A stretch of 64,000 bases of DNA from Sipunculus nudus. Its lineage: Eukaryota > Annelida > Sipuncula > Golfingiida > Sipunculidae. The notes under the pieces were generated by a model that saw only the letters and a program-made list of their open reading frames with translations, ran no database searches and was not told the DNA's origin. Shown in pieces: positions 24,732 through 36,932 of the stretch. Each line of letters starts with the position of its first letter. Position 1 is the stretch's first letter. The position numbers and the translations under genes are program-made. Location: contig CM049306.1 in assembly GCA_026874595.1 (NCBI GenBank), positions 78,336,142-78,400,141 on the forward strand, written 5' to 3'.

Positions 24732-27700
24732 CAGGGTAGGCAGTTTTATCCGCAGCCGGTTTATCAACTGGATTAATCCGGATCGGATAAAACAGGTTTT
24801 ATCCAGTTTTATCCGAAGTTTGGTTGTATATACTGTCTGTGAAGTACACATTTTGTATTATAAGTTTAGCTTTCCACTGTGAAATAATGCAGTTCTAATA
24901 GGAAACATTTGTGTCTAGTTAACAGATTTATTATTTGACCATATATTTATACAGAAAATATTTTATGTTTCAGAGAGTGATGCAATAATCTTAATAATAA
25001 TATTGAAATTATTTCTCTTCTTCAGGGAAGTCTGTCATAGTGTGACTTATTAAAACATTATCACTGATTTTGTTCATTACTCTATAAAAAAAAGCTAAAA
25101 ACCGCAGTTCACATGGTTAGTTAAACAATCAGTGTTGACACAGAATATCATATATTCACAGATAAACATCTATTCTTACATCTGAGAGAGATGTAATTAA
25201 TCCAGTTATTTATTGCATACATGACTTAAGATACACACTTATATCACTAGTCCTGGAGGTCCATAATTTTGTAGGGGTAACCTCTCAGACGCAAATGATA
25301 AATTCTTGAAAAGCTATCTTGTTAAAGTGGGTTTCTCTGAATGTGGTGCATGAGTGTGATTCCTAGTCCCTTTTGCCTGTGGTAAGGTATGTTTAAACAA
25401 GCGGCAAAATTTGGCTACCATTTAACAACCATGCAGCCAGTCATGGCAGCCTGAGAGGAGAAACCTCCATTGGATCATTAATTCTTTCTCCTCCACAATA
25501 TGAGAGAAACTATAAGTTGTTGACAATTGGGCTGCAAAAGTCACCCTGCAGCCTGTCCTGTGACTATGAGTAAATATTTGATGGCTGAGGATGATGCTAT
25601 ATATAGATGTTACATCATATTGCGAAACTGACTACTAGCCAGAAGAGTAACATAGAAGAGAGAGAGACTGCTCCTCATCCTGGTGTGTGTTGAGCATAAG
25701 CAATAGTGACTGCTTGCAACAGTAAAACATGAACCTGGAGGAAATTGCCAATTGGATATAAAAGTTTAAAACTTATATTTTAATTAATAAACCCTCTGGA
25801 TTTATTTATCCAGATTAGCATTTATTTTCATTTATATAATTTTACCAGGTTATTCTTAGTTTGATCCAGTTTAATACTGTATCATCCAGATAAAACTGGA
25901 TTAGACATGATGAAACCCAGTTTTATCCATTGTCCTGGATTAAACACGTTTTATCCGGATAAAACCCAACCTTGATGTTCAGGATTCATGTAGAAGGCAT
26001 ATCGATGTCATATTATCATGTCATGGTTTATGTTGACTACTACTATAATATGAGACGGTCCAGTCAGTTTAGACCCATCTTGGAAATGAAGACCGGATTC
26101 TATACTCTGGTCTTATTCTTTGTTAAGTGTTGCGACATGTGAGGGCTTTGCTTGAAACTGAGAAACTCTTCCAGTAATTCAAATACAGCACTCATTATGC
26201 CCCCCCCCCAGTGGACACGTGTTTTTTTCGGTGCCATCGTCAGTCGTCTGTAGGAAATCTTATGAACGCGATAACTTTGGAAGGGCTGCATAGTTTCCCG
26301 CAAAATTTTAAACACTCCTTGTTCATCCCAAAATCTGGGGATATTTTCCTTTGATTTATAAATGCAGTCTGTTTTTTAAATGCCCTCGTCTATTGGATTT
26401 GGTAAAATTTACATACTCTCTTAAATAACATTTTAGTTATGATTTTTATATGCATAATTACCGGTTATAGAGTGTTTTGAAAATTAAAAAGAATTTCTTG
26501 TTGTATTAAATGCACATTAAAATGTGCATAAAATATGTCTATTGTCTCAAGCTTTAAGTTCATTTTCGCTGAATACAAAAGTTTCCCAGGATAACTATCC
26601 CAGCATACAGGATTACTCCAGATATCCAATTCACCTGTTATATACATTGTTATGGTTCATTGCCTCTGTGTGTGGGTAAAACTCTCTCATGACTGTTCAC
26701 CATATAACATGACAGCTTGGCCAGAAGTCCATGGTTTTATGTAACCTGCAACTCCCAATCAAGAAGAATAAACATGAAAGAAGAAAACACTGATTTGATG
26801 TTTGATAATCTTGATTTAATATGTGGCCTGAGTGCTATGAATATGATTGTTTTTGGTCAGTGATTGCGCTGGATGCAAGCTTATTCTCAGTTCATTACAG
26901 GCCAGGGTTGTTCTCCTGGGAATTACCGCCCTGGGAAATACAGCTCAAATACTACCATCTGGGAATTACTGGGAAATACCCCCTGGATATTAATAATGTG
27001 AGTGAGAAATAAGGAAAAACCCTCTCTAAATATGTGTCTTATTCAACTAACTGAACTAACAAAGGTAAACGAGTGTGTATGCAGGAATATTAGTCAGAGT
27101 CCACTCATTTTTTTTAAATGTTAAGGTCATAAATTACTCTATTTTCACAAAAAGAAAACTGCTCAATTGTTTACTGTGAAGACAGCTTGAAACATGTGTT
27201 TTTAAATACATTCAGAGTCTTTTGTGTCTTCATGTAAAAAGTGTTTTCAAGTTATAAAAATAAGATCTAATTTTAAAGCACCAATTAGTATTTGCCACAT
27301 CACATCACCTCACAGCATATATTACTAATCCAAAATCACATATGGGTCCTTGTGGTTTCTTATCCAGTCATGCATGCTATCACAGGTACGTATTATGTTA
27401 GCTCCAATCCAAGCCATCAAAGACAAAACAACTGCATGGCTTCGACTGCCTGCTTTGATGATTATCAAAGCAGGCAGGGTAAAGAACAATAATTACATCA
27501 TTAGTTTATACTACCCCCAATATGAGGGGTTTCTGAGACCTCGGAGTTGCTCAGTAGTACTCAGTTACAGGGTTAAGCAGATGGATTTAGAATGAAATAT
27601 TTTAGGAGAAAACACCATATTTCATGTATATTTAACATACCTGGTATGTAATTAGGTCTATTTAAGTAATAAGTTAAAAAATTCCATATTTTTGCAGATA

Positions 27701-29632
27701 AAAATTATATACTGTGCACATCAAAGTGTGCAATCTTATGTATATATATATATACATAATAATGATATTCAAAAGCTCCAGTTTCCCAATAATACATACA
27801 CTATTTGCCAAGGCTGACATTTTGGTTAGAGTGGTTTAGCTAATTATATGCTCAAGATATAGGTCTGGATTTAACTGCCTTGCCAAAAACAGGTTTTAGA
27901 TCAGTTTAGACATCAAATGGATTTCAGTTTAAACCTAGAAAAAATGTCTCTTGGCACAGTACACCACAGGTCAGTGTATTTTATTTTTTGCACCACCATG
28001 AAATGTTTTCCAAGTAAATATCACTAAAAACAAAATGCAAACAAAACACTGTTCACCTGCTGCCTGAACAAGACCATATGTACAAGAAATGGAACAGGCC
28101 ATTGGTTGACAGAATTGACTGGTTAAATTCTTGGTGCCTTAAATTCCGGGCAACGCTTATTGTTTGATAAAAACATCACACCAGACAGCCATGTAAAACA
28201 AGTTTTCAACAGTTATTTGATTGGTTCAATTGCCTTTTCAGTATTCATGACATAGACACCAGAGCGGGTCACTGAATCAAAGTCTGTGAAATCATAGCCA
28301 CACACTTGATAGTATGAAGATGGGTGGGTAGGGAGTCTCAGTAGACATAACTCTTGCATGAAGAAGTAAAGGGAGGAATCCAGGGTTGGCAGTTTTATCC
28401 GCAGTTGGTTTAATCCACTGGATAAATCCGGATTAATCCGGATCGGATAAAACAGGTTTAATCCAGTTTTATCCGAAGTTTTGGTGTAAACTGTCTGCGA
28501 AGTAGACATTTTATATTAAGTTTAGCTTTCCACTGTAAAGAAAAACAGTTCTTATAAGGAACATTTTATGTCTTGTTAACTGAATTATTATGTGACTATA
28601 TATTTATACATAAAACTCATTATTTTTGTCACAGATAGTCATGCTATGATTCTAATAATAATTGTGAAGCTTTTAACTATTTCTCTTCTTCAGTGAGGTC
28701 AGTTCGTGTATGACTTATTAAAACATTATCACCTATTTTGTACATTGCACTATAAAAAAAGCTAAACAACTGCAGTTCACACATTTTTAGTTAAACTCCA
28801 CAATCAGTGGTACTATAGAATATCATTTATTCACAGAAAAGCATCTTTTCCTTCATCTGAGAGAGATGTACATAATCCGGTCATTTAATGCATAGATGAC
28901 TTAAGATATACAGTGACATCAGTTACTATGTCAATAATTTTGTGGGGAAGACCTTTCAAGAAGCAAAGGATAAAACACTTGAAAAGCTATCTTCCCAAGT
29001 TGGTTTATCTGAATGTTATGTAATAGTGTGATTCCTTGATCATTGGAAAGGCATGTTTATACAAGCAGCATCAATGGGCTACCATTTGACAACCATCCAG
29101 TCATGACAGCCTGAGAGGAGATACCTATATTGAATCAAAGTCATTCAGGCATCCTCCTCCACAGAGTCTCTAAAACTAGTTGTTGACCATTGGGCTGCAA
29201 AAGTCACCATATAAGCCTACCCTGTGACTATGAGCAAATATGTGATGGCTGATGGAGGATGATGCTATAAAGATGATACATCCTATTGAGAAATTGACAA
29301 CCAGCCAGAAAAGTAACAAAGAAAACGAAGGGACAGCTACTCAATCTGGTGTGTTGAGCATAAGCTAATAGTGAGTAGTAAAACATGAATCTGGGGGAAA
29401 CTGCCAACTCGATTTAATTATAATTTATAAATTGTTAATATATTAATAAACCTTCTGAACTTACTTATCCAGATAATCATTTTAGTTAATTCAATGAAAT
29501 TTTACAAGGTGATTCTTAGTTAAATCCAGTTTAATCCTGTATAATCCGGATAAAACTGGATAAAAGCGGATAAAACCAAGTTTTAGCCATTGTCCTGGAT
29601 TAAACAAGTTTTATCCGGATAACCCAACCCTG
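24732..29632. mobile_element. Composite hAT-like transposon, copy in U3
   Basis: Element A 24732-25974, passenger 25975-28380, element B 28381-29632. The left terminus has one change (CAGGGTAGG) and the right target duplication has mutated to GATATAAC (29633-29640), while the left stays GGTATAAC (24724-24731). Element A keeps the ~22 bp missing in U1/U2. Confidence 0.82.
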
Positions 29633-29640
29633 GATATAAC

Positions 29641-30043
29641 AGATTAAACCCGCATCCAACTCCGCACCCATATAAGCCAAAGGGGGCGGGGGATCTCGAG
29701 ACATTAAATAGTGTAGTAGGTTGTTAGGAAGGAGTTTCCACATCATATGGCTTATGAATTTTTAATTCTAATACTTAGTTAATTTTAAACAGGTTGGGTA
29801 AAACACAACGTAATATTCTCGGTCATGAAAGGGTTTTTAAATTCTAAGGGTGGGGCGGTGGCGACCACACCGTGTTAGGTAGAGGGTAGTTATTTATTCT
29901 TCATCGCCTGACCATCCATGACTATTAATATATGACCCAATCATAACCAGGGGTCTTATAAAAAAAACATCATACCCTAATGCCGCAACATTTGATGATT
30001 AAATTAATGAAATTATCGTTTCCTTTAATTTGCTCTCTATTTT

Positions 30044-30083
<40 letters not shown>

Positions 30084-30339
30084 ATAAACCCACAAAAAAA
30101 CGAAACAAACTTACTCAAATATTCTTTTTTTGGACACGTCACATGATGAAAATAAAACCAATTTTTATTTATAATGAAAATGTTTTAATATTGCACATTA
30201 AAACACATAGGCATTGTTGATAATGTTTCACAATATCCAACAAATATCACGATTTACCTTGGACTCATTATAATATTCGACGTTACATTATTTATATTTA
30301 CATTTTTATAAGATAAAAAACATTTTACAATTATATTTT
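29641..30339. other. 3' flank of the U3 sHSP pseudogene with (CT)n tract
   Basis: Copy of 5029-5731, with (CT)n at about 30048-30081. No gene is seen. Confidence 0.55.
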
Positions 30340-31357
30340 TCAAGCGGGCATCGAGATATCAGATTGTCCATGATTAGCGTCCCCACGGCCACGGGTTATG
30401 TGAAGCATCCCATCTTCTGTCATTTTGGTCTGCAGTGACGTCATGTCCACGTCATCAGGCAGCGTAGTTACGCGGTAAATCTCCCGATAACTGGACATAT
30501 CCCCATCTTTATCTTCATGTCTGCCGTGAACAATCAGACGGTCGTCCTTCACCTTGACCTTAACATCCTCTGGACGGAACCCGCTCAGGTCAAAGTTCAC
30601 AATAACATCATGATCTGGTACCACGGCGGTTTCTGAGTCTTGAAGGAGGTTCAGTGTTCTACAGTTTTTGTCACAACAAGCATCAACTTCCTGTACTGTT
30701 TCTTTTTCTGCAGTGTCATCCACTGTCTGTTCTTGGCTGTCGTTCTGTTGGTCTTTTTCATGATCAGTGTTACTGTGACAAGTGTCTTTCTGTGTTTCGT
30801 TTTGTACAGGGATTATCACTGGATTATCCCTGGATTTCTGACTGTTCTTGTAAGGAGCTGACAATGACAACTCACCGTTTGGACTGTAGTACACCCTCAG
30901 TGCTGTAGTATCAACGTCATTTGGCACGTGGAACTCACGTGTCATGCTCACCGTTTCGTGTCGGCTTTCCTCCGTCTCTCCTGCTACTTTCTTCTTTCCA
31001 TTCAAAACTACATGCATGCCCATCTTCTGTCAACTTCTCACTCAGTTCCTCTTCAGTAAATTCCCCCATGTGTATGTATTTCCTCCATTCGTTCATTTTC
31101 TTCTTCTTTCTATCACAGCATGCCGTTTTACAGGACCTCGTTCTCCATCCCATGGGAGCCACTGCTGTTACCCAGGGCAACCAGGAGTTACCTTCATAGT
31201 TTCTCTTTAAACTCCAGGTGTTATCATCATCACTATCACCATCATCACTGTGATGTAATGTAAAATCACCAAAAATCCTGTTGATCCAGTCGGTGCTGTA
31301 TGGATGGTATCGTCGACGGTGCTGACCGGAGCTGATCATCGGGAATACGAGTGTCAT
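30340..31357 (-). pseudogene. Double-ACD small heat shock protein gene, frameshifted (U3)
   Basis: Aligned over its full length with the U1 gene, this copy has a 4-bp tandem duplication making CATGCATG at 31011-31018, inside the first ACD. The 5' frame runs from 31357 for 140 residues and ends at 30935 without completing ACD1. The 3' frame (in phase from 31023 to 30340) covers the end of ACD1, the linker and all of ACD2. The duplication also creates an in-frame ATG for the downstream frame. A product with one complete ACD is conceivable but unproven. The rest of the gene is close to U1, so the break is recent. Confidence 0.85.
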
Positions 31358-31457
31358 CTTGACAGCTAGCTGAGCGTGACACGACAGTCGGTCTATAGCG
31401 GTCTGTATTCTGATGTGTCTTTATCTATCGTTGCAGTTAACTCTGCTGCCGTCTGGA

Positions 31458-31587
31458 CGTTCACTATATATATCTTGGGCTGAACTGGTTCTAGAAAACT
31501 CTGGAGTTTCGATATTTTTTCCTGATGGCTCCACCGATAAATATAGTATATCGAGTCAACACGGGAACATGCTGGAATATTCTAATT
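31458..31587 (-). promoter_or_regulatory. Heat-shock promoter of the U3 sHSP pseudogene
   Basis: HSEs at about 31489-31506 and 31565-31582 and the TATA-like run are preserved. CATGCGCA is intact at 31615-31622. The promoter looks functional although the gene is broken. Confidence 0.75.
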
Positions 31588-31888
31588 GTTGGTAAACAAA
31601 AATGACCCAGTACGCATGCGCATCGTGCTTGTTCTCCCATCAAGGAACAGATAAACATATATCTATATATTTTACTCGATATTCTTGCCCCGTACAGGAT
31701 ATCAAGCTGTCTGTAAAAATAGTCCTGACTTGTTTAAGACAAGAATTCTCTGACTTGAATAACAAAACAAACTAAAAACTGTTTTCTTCACAGGTTTCAC
31801 TGTCACAAAATAAAGTAGTCAGCATGATAGATCTATGGCGCAAGCGACACCTGTCTGCCGTAAAAACAACTAACTAGACAGTTCTGGA

Positions 31889-33507
31889 ACAAACTATGTA
31901 TTAAGAGCGTAAATCGATTTTTGTAATTTCCCGTATACCACTGTACGGATTGTCGTGATTTTCGACATACATATATGCTCCGGGTTGGATCGAAGAGAGT
32001 CCACCTACTTTTATTTGCAAAATTGGCGTATTACGTGCATAATAAATAATTTTATTATTTGCTCCCCCGCGGGCGCCTCTTTTCATTATTGTGTCTTCGG
32101 GTCCGGTAACACAATGGCCATAGAGTGTGTGACGGCCGGACAGTTTTACTCTGGGGGCCCTATCAGGGGCTTTTATACATTCGCGGACACCTGCCCGAAA
32201 TAAATCTCCCTTGGTGATCCCTTCTCAAAAGAAAACTTCCGGCTATCAGAGAGGGCTATCATCAGGTGCGGATCCCGAAAATCGGGGGGCGGGGTGCTGA
32301 TGATATTTCGTTGGTAATTATTAACTTATATTTTTAAAACTTATATTTATATATATATATAAATACATATATATAAATATATATATATATATAAAATTTA
32401 ATTTCATTTATGAACCATGTTAATTTTAGGTACACGAGGGAGGGTATGATAGGGGGTAACCCCCTTCCATATGGGGAAATATTTGAATACACCAAGGGGG
32501 ACATTAGAGGGAATTTTCACAAAAACATATGAGGATTTTCTGTTCCGCAGGAACTGCATAATGTAGTCAAACTGTAAATGGGATCAATTTTTCCATATTT
32601 ATATTTCTTCAAACTAATGATAAAATTTCAGTTATTTTCAACATGCAATGTTAATGGCGAGAGGGTGCACCCATGTTAATAATTTATAAGATATTATCTC
32701 TTTAATTTAATGTTCATGTTTGTCTGATGTTGAAGTCTGATGCTGTACTTTGCAATATAATGTGGTCTGTAGTGTCGACAGCATACAAGACTTTAGAGAG
32801 CACACATCGTGAGGTCAAGTATCGGCATCAGAAGGCAAGGCTTGAAATTGTTCAGAGTCGACCCTGACCAGGGCCTGGCGGTTTGATCTGCGGCTGTTTA
32901 TAAATATCCTCGACTAATATATTTGAGCGTAATAAATGGTGGATAACTTAAACAAAATATAATTGCTGATTATAAAAAAGGAAACCTGAAATATGAAAAT
33001 GAATCACGGAAAGTCGGAAAATAAATAGTTAAAATGAGAGATATTGCAGCTCAGTGGGGAGGTGCCTGCCGCGGGCGTCCCCTCAGGATCAGCCACTGGT
33101 AATATATAGCAATGCAGTTGAATGCATATACATATATGGGGGGGGGGGGTGTTTGTGTAAACATCACAATTATTCAAAACATCATACTTTTTTCATTCCA
33201 AATTAGAATTATCAGTTACACAACAGGAATAAATATATCATATAAAAATCAAACCTAATGAAATGCAGAAATAAATCCCAAATCTGCGGATACCACTGAT
33301 TGTTTTTTGTTTTTTTTTTAATTCAATCCTGATTAGACAAAGTGAAATTTCCGAGAGCGTGGCGAGTACATGGTGCAACAGGGGGTGAGAGGGCGGGATG
33401 GCCCCTGCCTCCCTCCCCCTGACTACGCTTCTGTAGTGAATGCATTCACTGTCTCACTGTTAAACATTGGCTCATGCAGCTTTCAAACAGCAGTGGGTTT
33501 GGGGATG

Positions 33508-33569
<62 letters not shown>

Positions 33570-33907
33570 CCATTAAATTTACATCATACTATAATGCTTC
33601 CGTGAACTTCTGCGCAGCGGAAGTGCCCAGTTTTTCTGCGTTATACAGCACTACTGTACTATATTGTACTATAGATAGTGATGTTAAACCATATATATTT
33701 TCATATGAAAACGATTTCATTTATCATATAAAATTCTCCGAAAAATTCTCTGGCCAAAATCTTAGCTTCATTTAGAGATCAAAGAGATCTTATGACGGTA
33801 AAAATGTACATCCAAGACATTCCACTATTAAAGACTATTTTACATCAGAACCAACTGCTCGCCCAGAACCGTGCGTAGCACGGGTAATTGCTATAGTATT
33901 TATGAAT
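31889..33907. mobile_element. ~2-kb U1-U3-specific segment, copy in U3
   Basis: Copy of 7277-9281, with the hairpin at 33869-33883. It joins directly onto the truncated 140-bp array. No gene is supported. Confidence 0.55.
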
Positions 33908-33917
33908 ACTTCTTACA

Positions 33918-34210
33918 TTTATGAATGTTTCTTTGTTCTTACATATGACTTTCAATGGTTTACGGAGGCGGCAATTATTTATAAATATTTATATTGATAT
34001 ATAAAATAAGAATATTTATATTTAGTATGCACTTATTTAAGACAGACAATGGACAAATTTATGAATATTTCTTTGTTCTTACATATCACTTTCAATTTTA
34101 CGGAGGCGGCAATTATAAATAAATATTTATATTTATATATAAAATAAGAAAATATATATGGTATGTACTAAATTAGGAAAGATCATGGACAATTTATTAT
34201 AATTATGAGA
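33918..34210 (+). repeat. 140-bp tandem repeat, contracted to about two copies (U3)
   Basis: Only the 3' tail of copy 1 remains (about 33918-33944). It is followed by a complete copy (33945-34084) and the diverged third copy. This looks like a deletion between repeats. Confidence 0.75.
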
Positions 34211-34605
34211 CTTTGCATATGTTAAATTGGAATATGCCAAATAATAAGTATATCACTCTCTCCCGTTTGTTTACATATATCAATATTTTCTATCCCATTT
34301 GACAAAAAAATTATTTCTTTCGTTGTACATAGTAAGTTCCTGTTGGAACATGACAGCCCATCATAACCGCGATCGTGTCGATAAAGACACGACCGAAATG
34401 CATCTTGAAAGTCATAATCCTATCCTAATACATATGCATAGTATTATATTTCTTATATATTGATACTACGTATTAATATTTCCATATAAATAATACATTA
34501 ATAATAATAAATTATTATAATCATAAATGTATATATATAGATAATTTATATATACAAACCGGTAGATGATAAATATGGTATAAATAAAAATTAAGACATT
34601 TATTA

Positions 34606-34679
<74 letters not shown>

Positions 34680-34684
<5 letters not shown>

Positions 34685-34972
34685 CACAAGGCATTGTGCT
34701 AGTGTGACACTGTGTGGAGTCAGACAACCAGCGATAATCCATATATGGACTGATGAATATGCATAGCTGTTCCTTATAAGGTATACAGTCGCACTGCCCA
34801 TGCGCACTGTGTTATGTTTACCAGGAGACCAAGGAACATTCCTGATAAGTCAACGTGTCTGTGGAACTATCGTGAGAATGTGTGTTTGTGTATGAGTGTC
34901 CACAATGATGAAATAACACTTCTAGTGCTTCCCTGATATTCCAGAACTTCACTTGAAGGATCATTTATACCG

Positions 34973-34975
<3 letters not shown>
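34680..34975 (+). promoter_or_regulatory. Orphan plus-strand heat-shock promoter (U3)
   Basis: CArG boxes are at 34739-34748 and 34772-34781, and an HSE at 34834-34846. As in U1 and U2, (AT)n runs flank it (about 34614-34679 and 34976-35014) and no gene follows. Confidence 0.7.
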
Positions 34976-35017
<42 letters not shown>

Positions 35018-35459
35018 TACTCCCTTTACTCCCTTGGTCGTCTGATTAGCTAATTAGCAGATTATGACTGAAACGATTTTAACCAGCAATACATCTCAGT
35101 AGTTTGATGGCTTTTAATTATCTAACACTATTCCAAAGGTTAACTTTTTGAGAAATTTTTTTTCTTTCTTTTTTTTATAAATTTAAGTAGAAACAGACAC
35201 TCAACCCAAAGGTTTGTTTATTTCTACTGTAAAATATGAAAACATATTTATTTTATTAAATCCATTTAAGCAATCAAACATATGTCTTTTAAAATATTAT
35301 ATGAATTATGGTCTGCATGATTGCTAAAACGTGTTAAAATTATTTTTTTCATTCCAATCATCAAACATTTCATTTACATTGAAATAAGCGTGGCTAAATT
35401 ATGTGCAGTAGGTATTCTTGATATGTAAACCTTTTAAACCGAAAACTTTTTAAAATTAT

Positions 35460-35646
35460 TTTGCGGGCTGGACTGCGGGCCGGAAACTTGAAAGATGCGA
35501 GGCGGGGCGGGGCGGCAGCGGGCTTGAAGAAAATTTTGCGGGGCGGGTGCAGGCTGAATTTTTTCTTTGATGGCGGGGCGGGCTGCGGGCTGACAGGTCA
35601 TGATGCGGGGCGGGTGCGGGTTCAATTTTTTGGCCCGCGCAGGGCC
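35460..35646. repeat. GC-rich block with GCGGGGCGGG boxes (U3)
   Basis: Copy of 10959-11140. The flanks 35015-35459 and 35647-36801 contain no recognised gene. Confidence 0.6.
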
Positions 35647-36932
35647 CTATATATTGTGTGCATGGGGTGTCTGTTTGGTAGTGTATTTGTTCAAAACATA
35701 ACTCATGCAAGCTTAAATGGAATCTCATATAAATTTTACGGGATTGCGCATTAAAATGCGAATTGATTTTGATACATGTTGTGGATCCAGATAAAAAAAC
35801 TGGTTCAATGACGTCATTAATAAATAAGTGAACGGTTTCGGAAACATTCCACAATAGGAAGTTAGGAAACCTTAACAATCCATATAATGCAGATTTCTAC
35901 ATAATATTAATTTTCATGTTTACATGTTTCTAATTTATGGGCCATTAAAGAACCATCTAGTTTTTTGTGTGGATTCGGCTGTAATCTCAGCTTAGTCACG
36001 TGCTCAACGAATATTCACAAATGAACAGTCATGTATAACATGAGAATATGGGTTAGAAAAGTGAATGCAAACACGATTTTGGGAGCATCCAACAATAACA
36101 ACCCCCTATCCCAAAACATTCCTTAAAATGCAGTTTCCTATAGTTAATATTTATTTGACTCTTTCACATGTTCCATATATGTGATTTTAAAATTCTTCCA
36201 TGTTTCAATGATACGTCTGTATATACATGTTCATGACCTTGCATGTGTGTGTGTGTGTGGTGTGAGGGAAGAAGAGCAATGTTGCCATCCAGAATTCGCC
36301 AATCATCCTTGTCTATTATGACTATATGGTAAGCTGGGTTGGTTAATCATTTACTACTTCCTTTGAAAAGTGACATATTTAATGAACTGTGTTATTCATT
36401 TGATGAAAAAAAAATATTATTGTAACGAGCGTTATAATCCATACTGTCCGAGTAGGAATTCAAGTCCGACTCTATGCAGGTCATGTATAGTCGAGTTAAA
36501 GTCTGGTCCTTCAGGTTCGGCTCAAAGCCCTCGTTCTACCAAAATCCCAGAGTCTGGAAATCAGGTCCAATCAATTAAATACATTTTATTCATTATAAAG
36601 TAGAAAAATGGAGAAACTTGAATGAAACATATGTATTTTTAGTTCACGTATGATTTTCATTTTCATTAATATTAAGATTGGAATATAGAGATAAAGAACG
36701 CTGGTTTATTGCGGAGAGGCGAATCACCCCCCCCCCCCCACACACACACATACACATCCTTCCATAAAATAGGGTATATATATATACGCTATATTTAAAC
36801 ATCCTAGACACGTGTTCAGTCCTTTGTAATGTGGTATACTATATTAAGGCCTATACTATACAAATAGACTATTGGAATGGGGTATACAATATTTAACCCT
36901 ATTACACACAGGTCCATGCAATGAGGTATAAC

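Larger units (their letters stand above)
24601..36801. repeat. Tandem segmental unit U3 (12.2 kb)
   Basis: The third copy, about 100 bp shorter than U1/U2, mainly because most of one 140-bp repeat is missing near 33917. It shares with U4 the undeleted form of hAT element A. Its sHSP gene is frameshifted. Confidence 0.95.

Noticed and set aside
1-36801. CRISPR array or bacterial operon interpretation of the repeats
   Set aside because: The period is 12.3 kb, there are no short spaced repeats, and gene structure, introns and promoters are eukaryotic.
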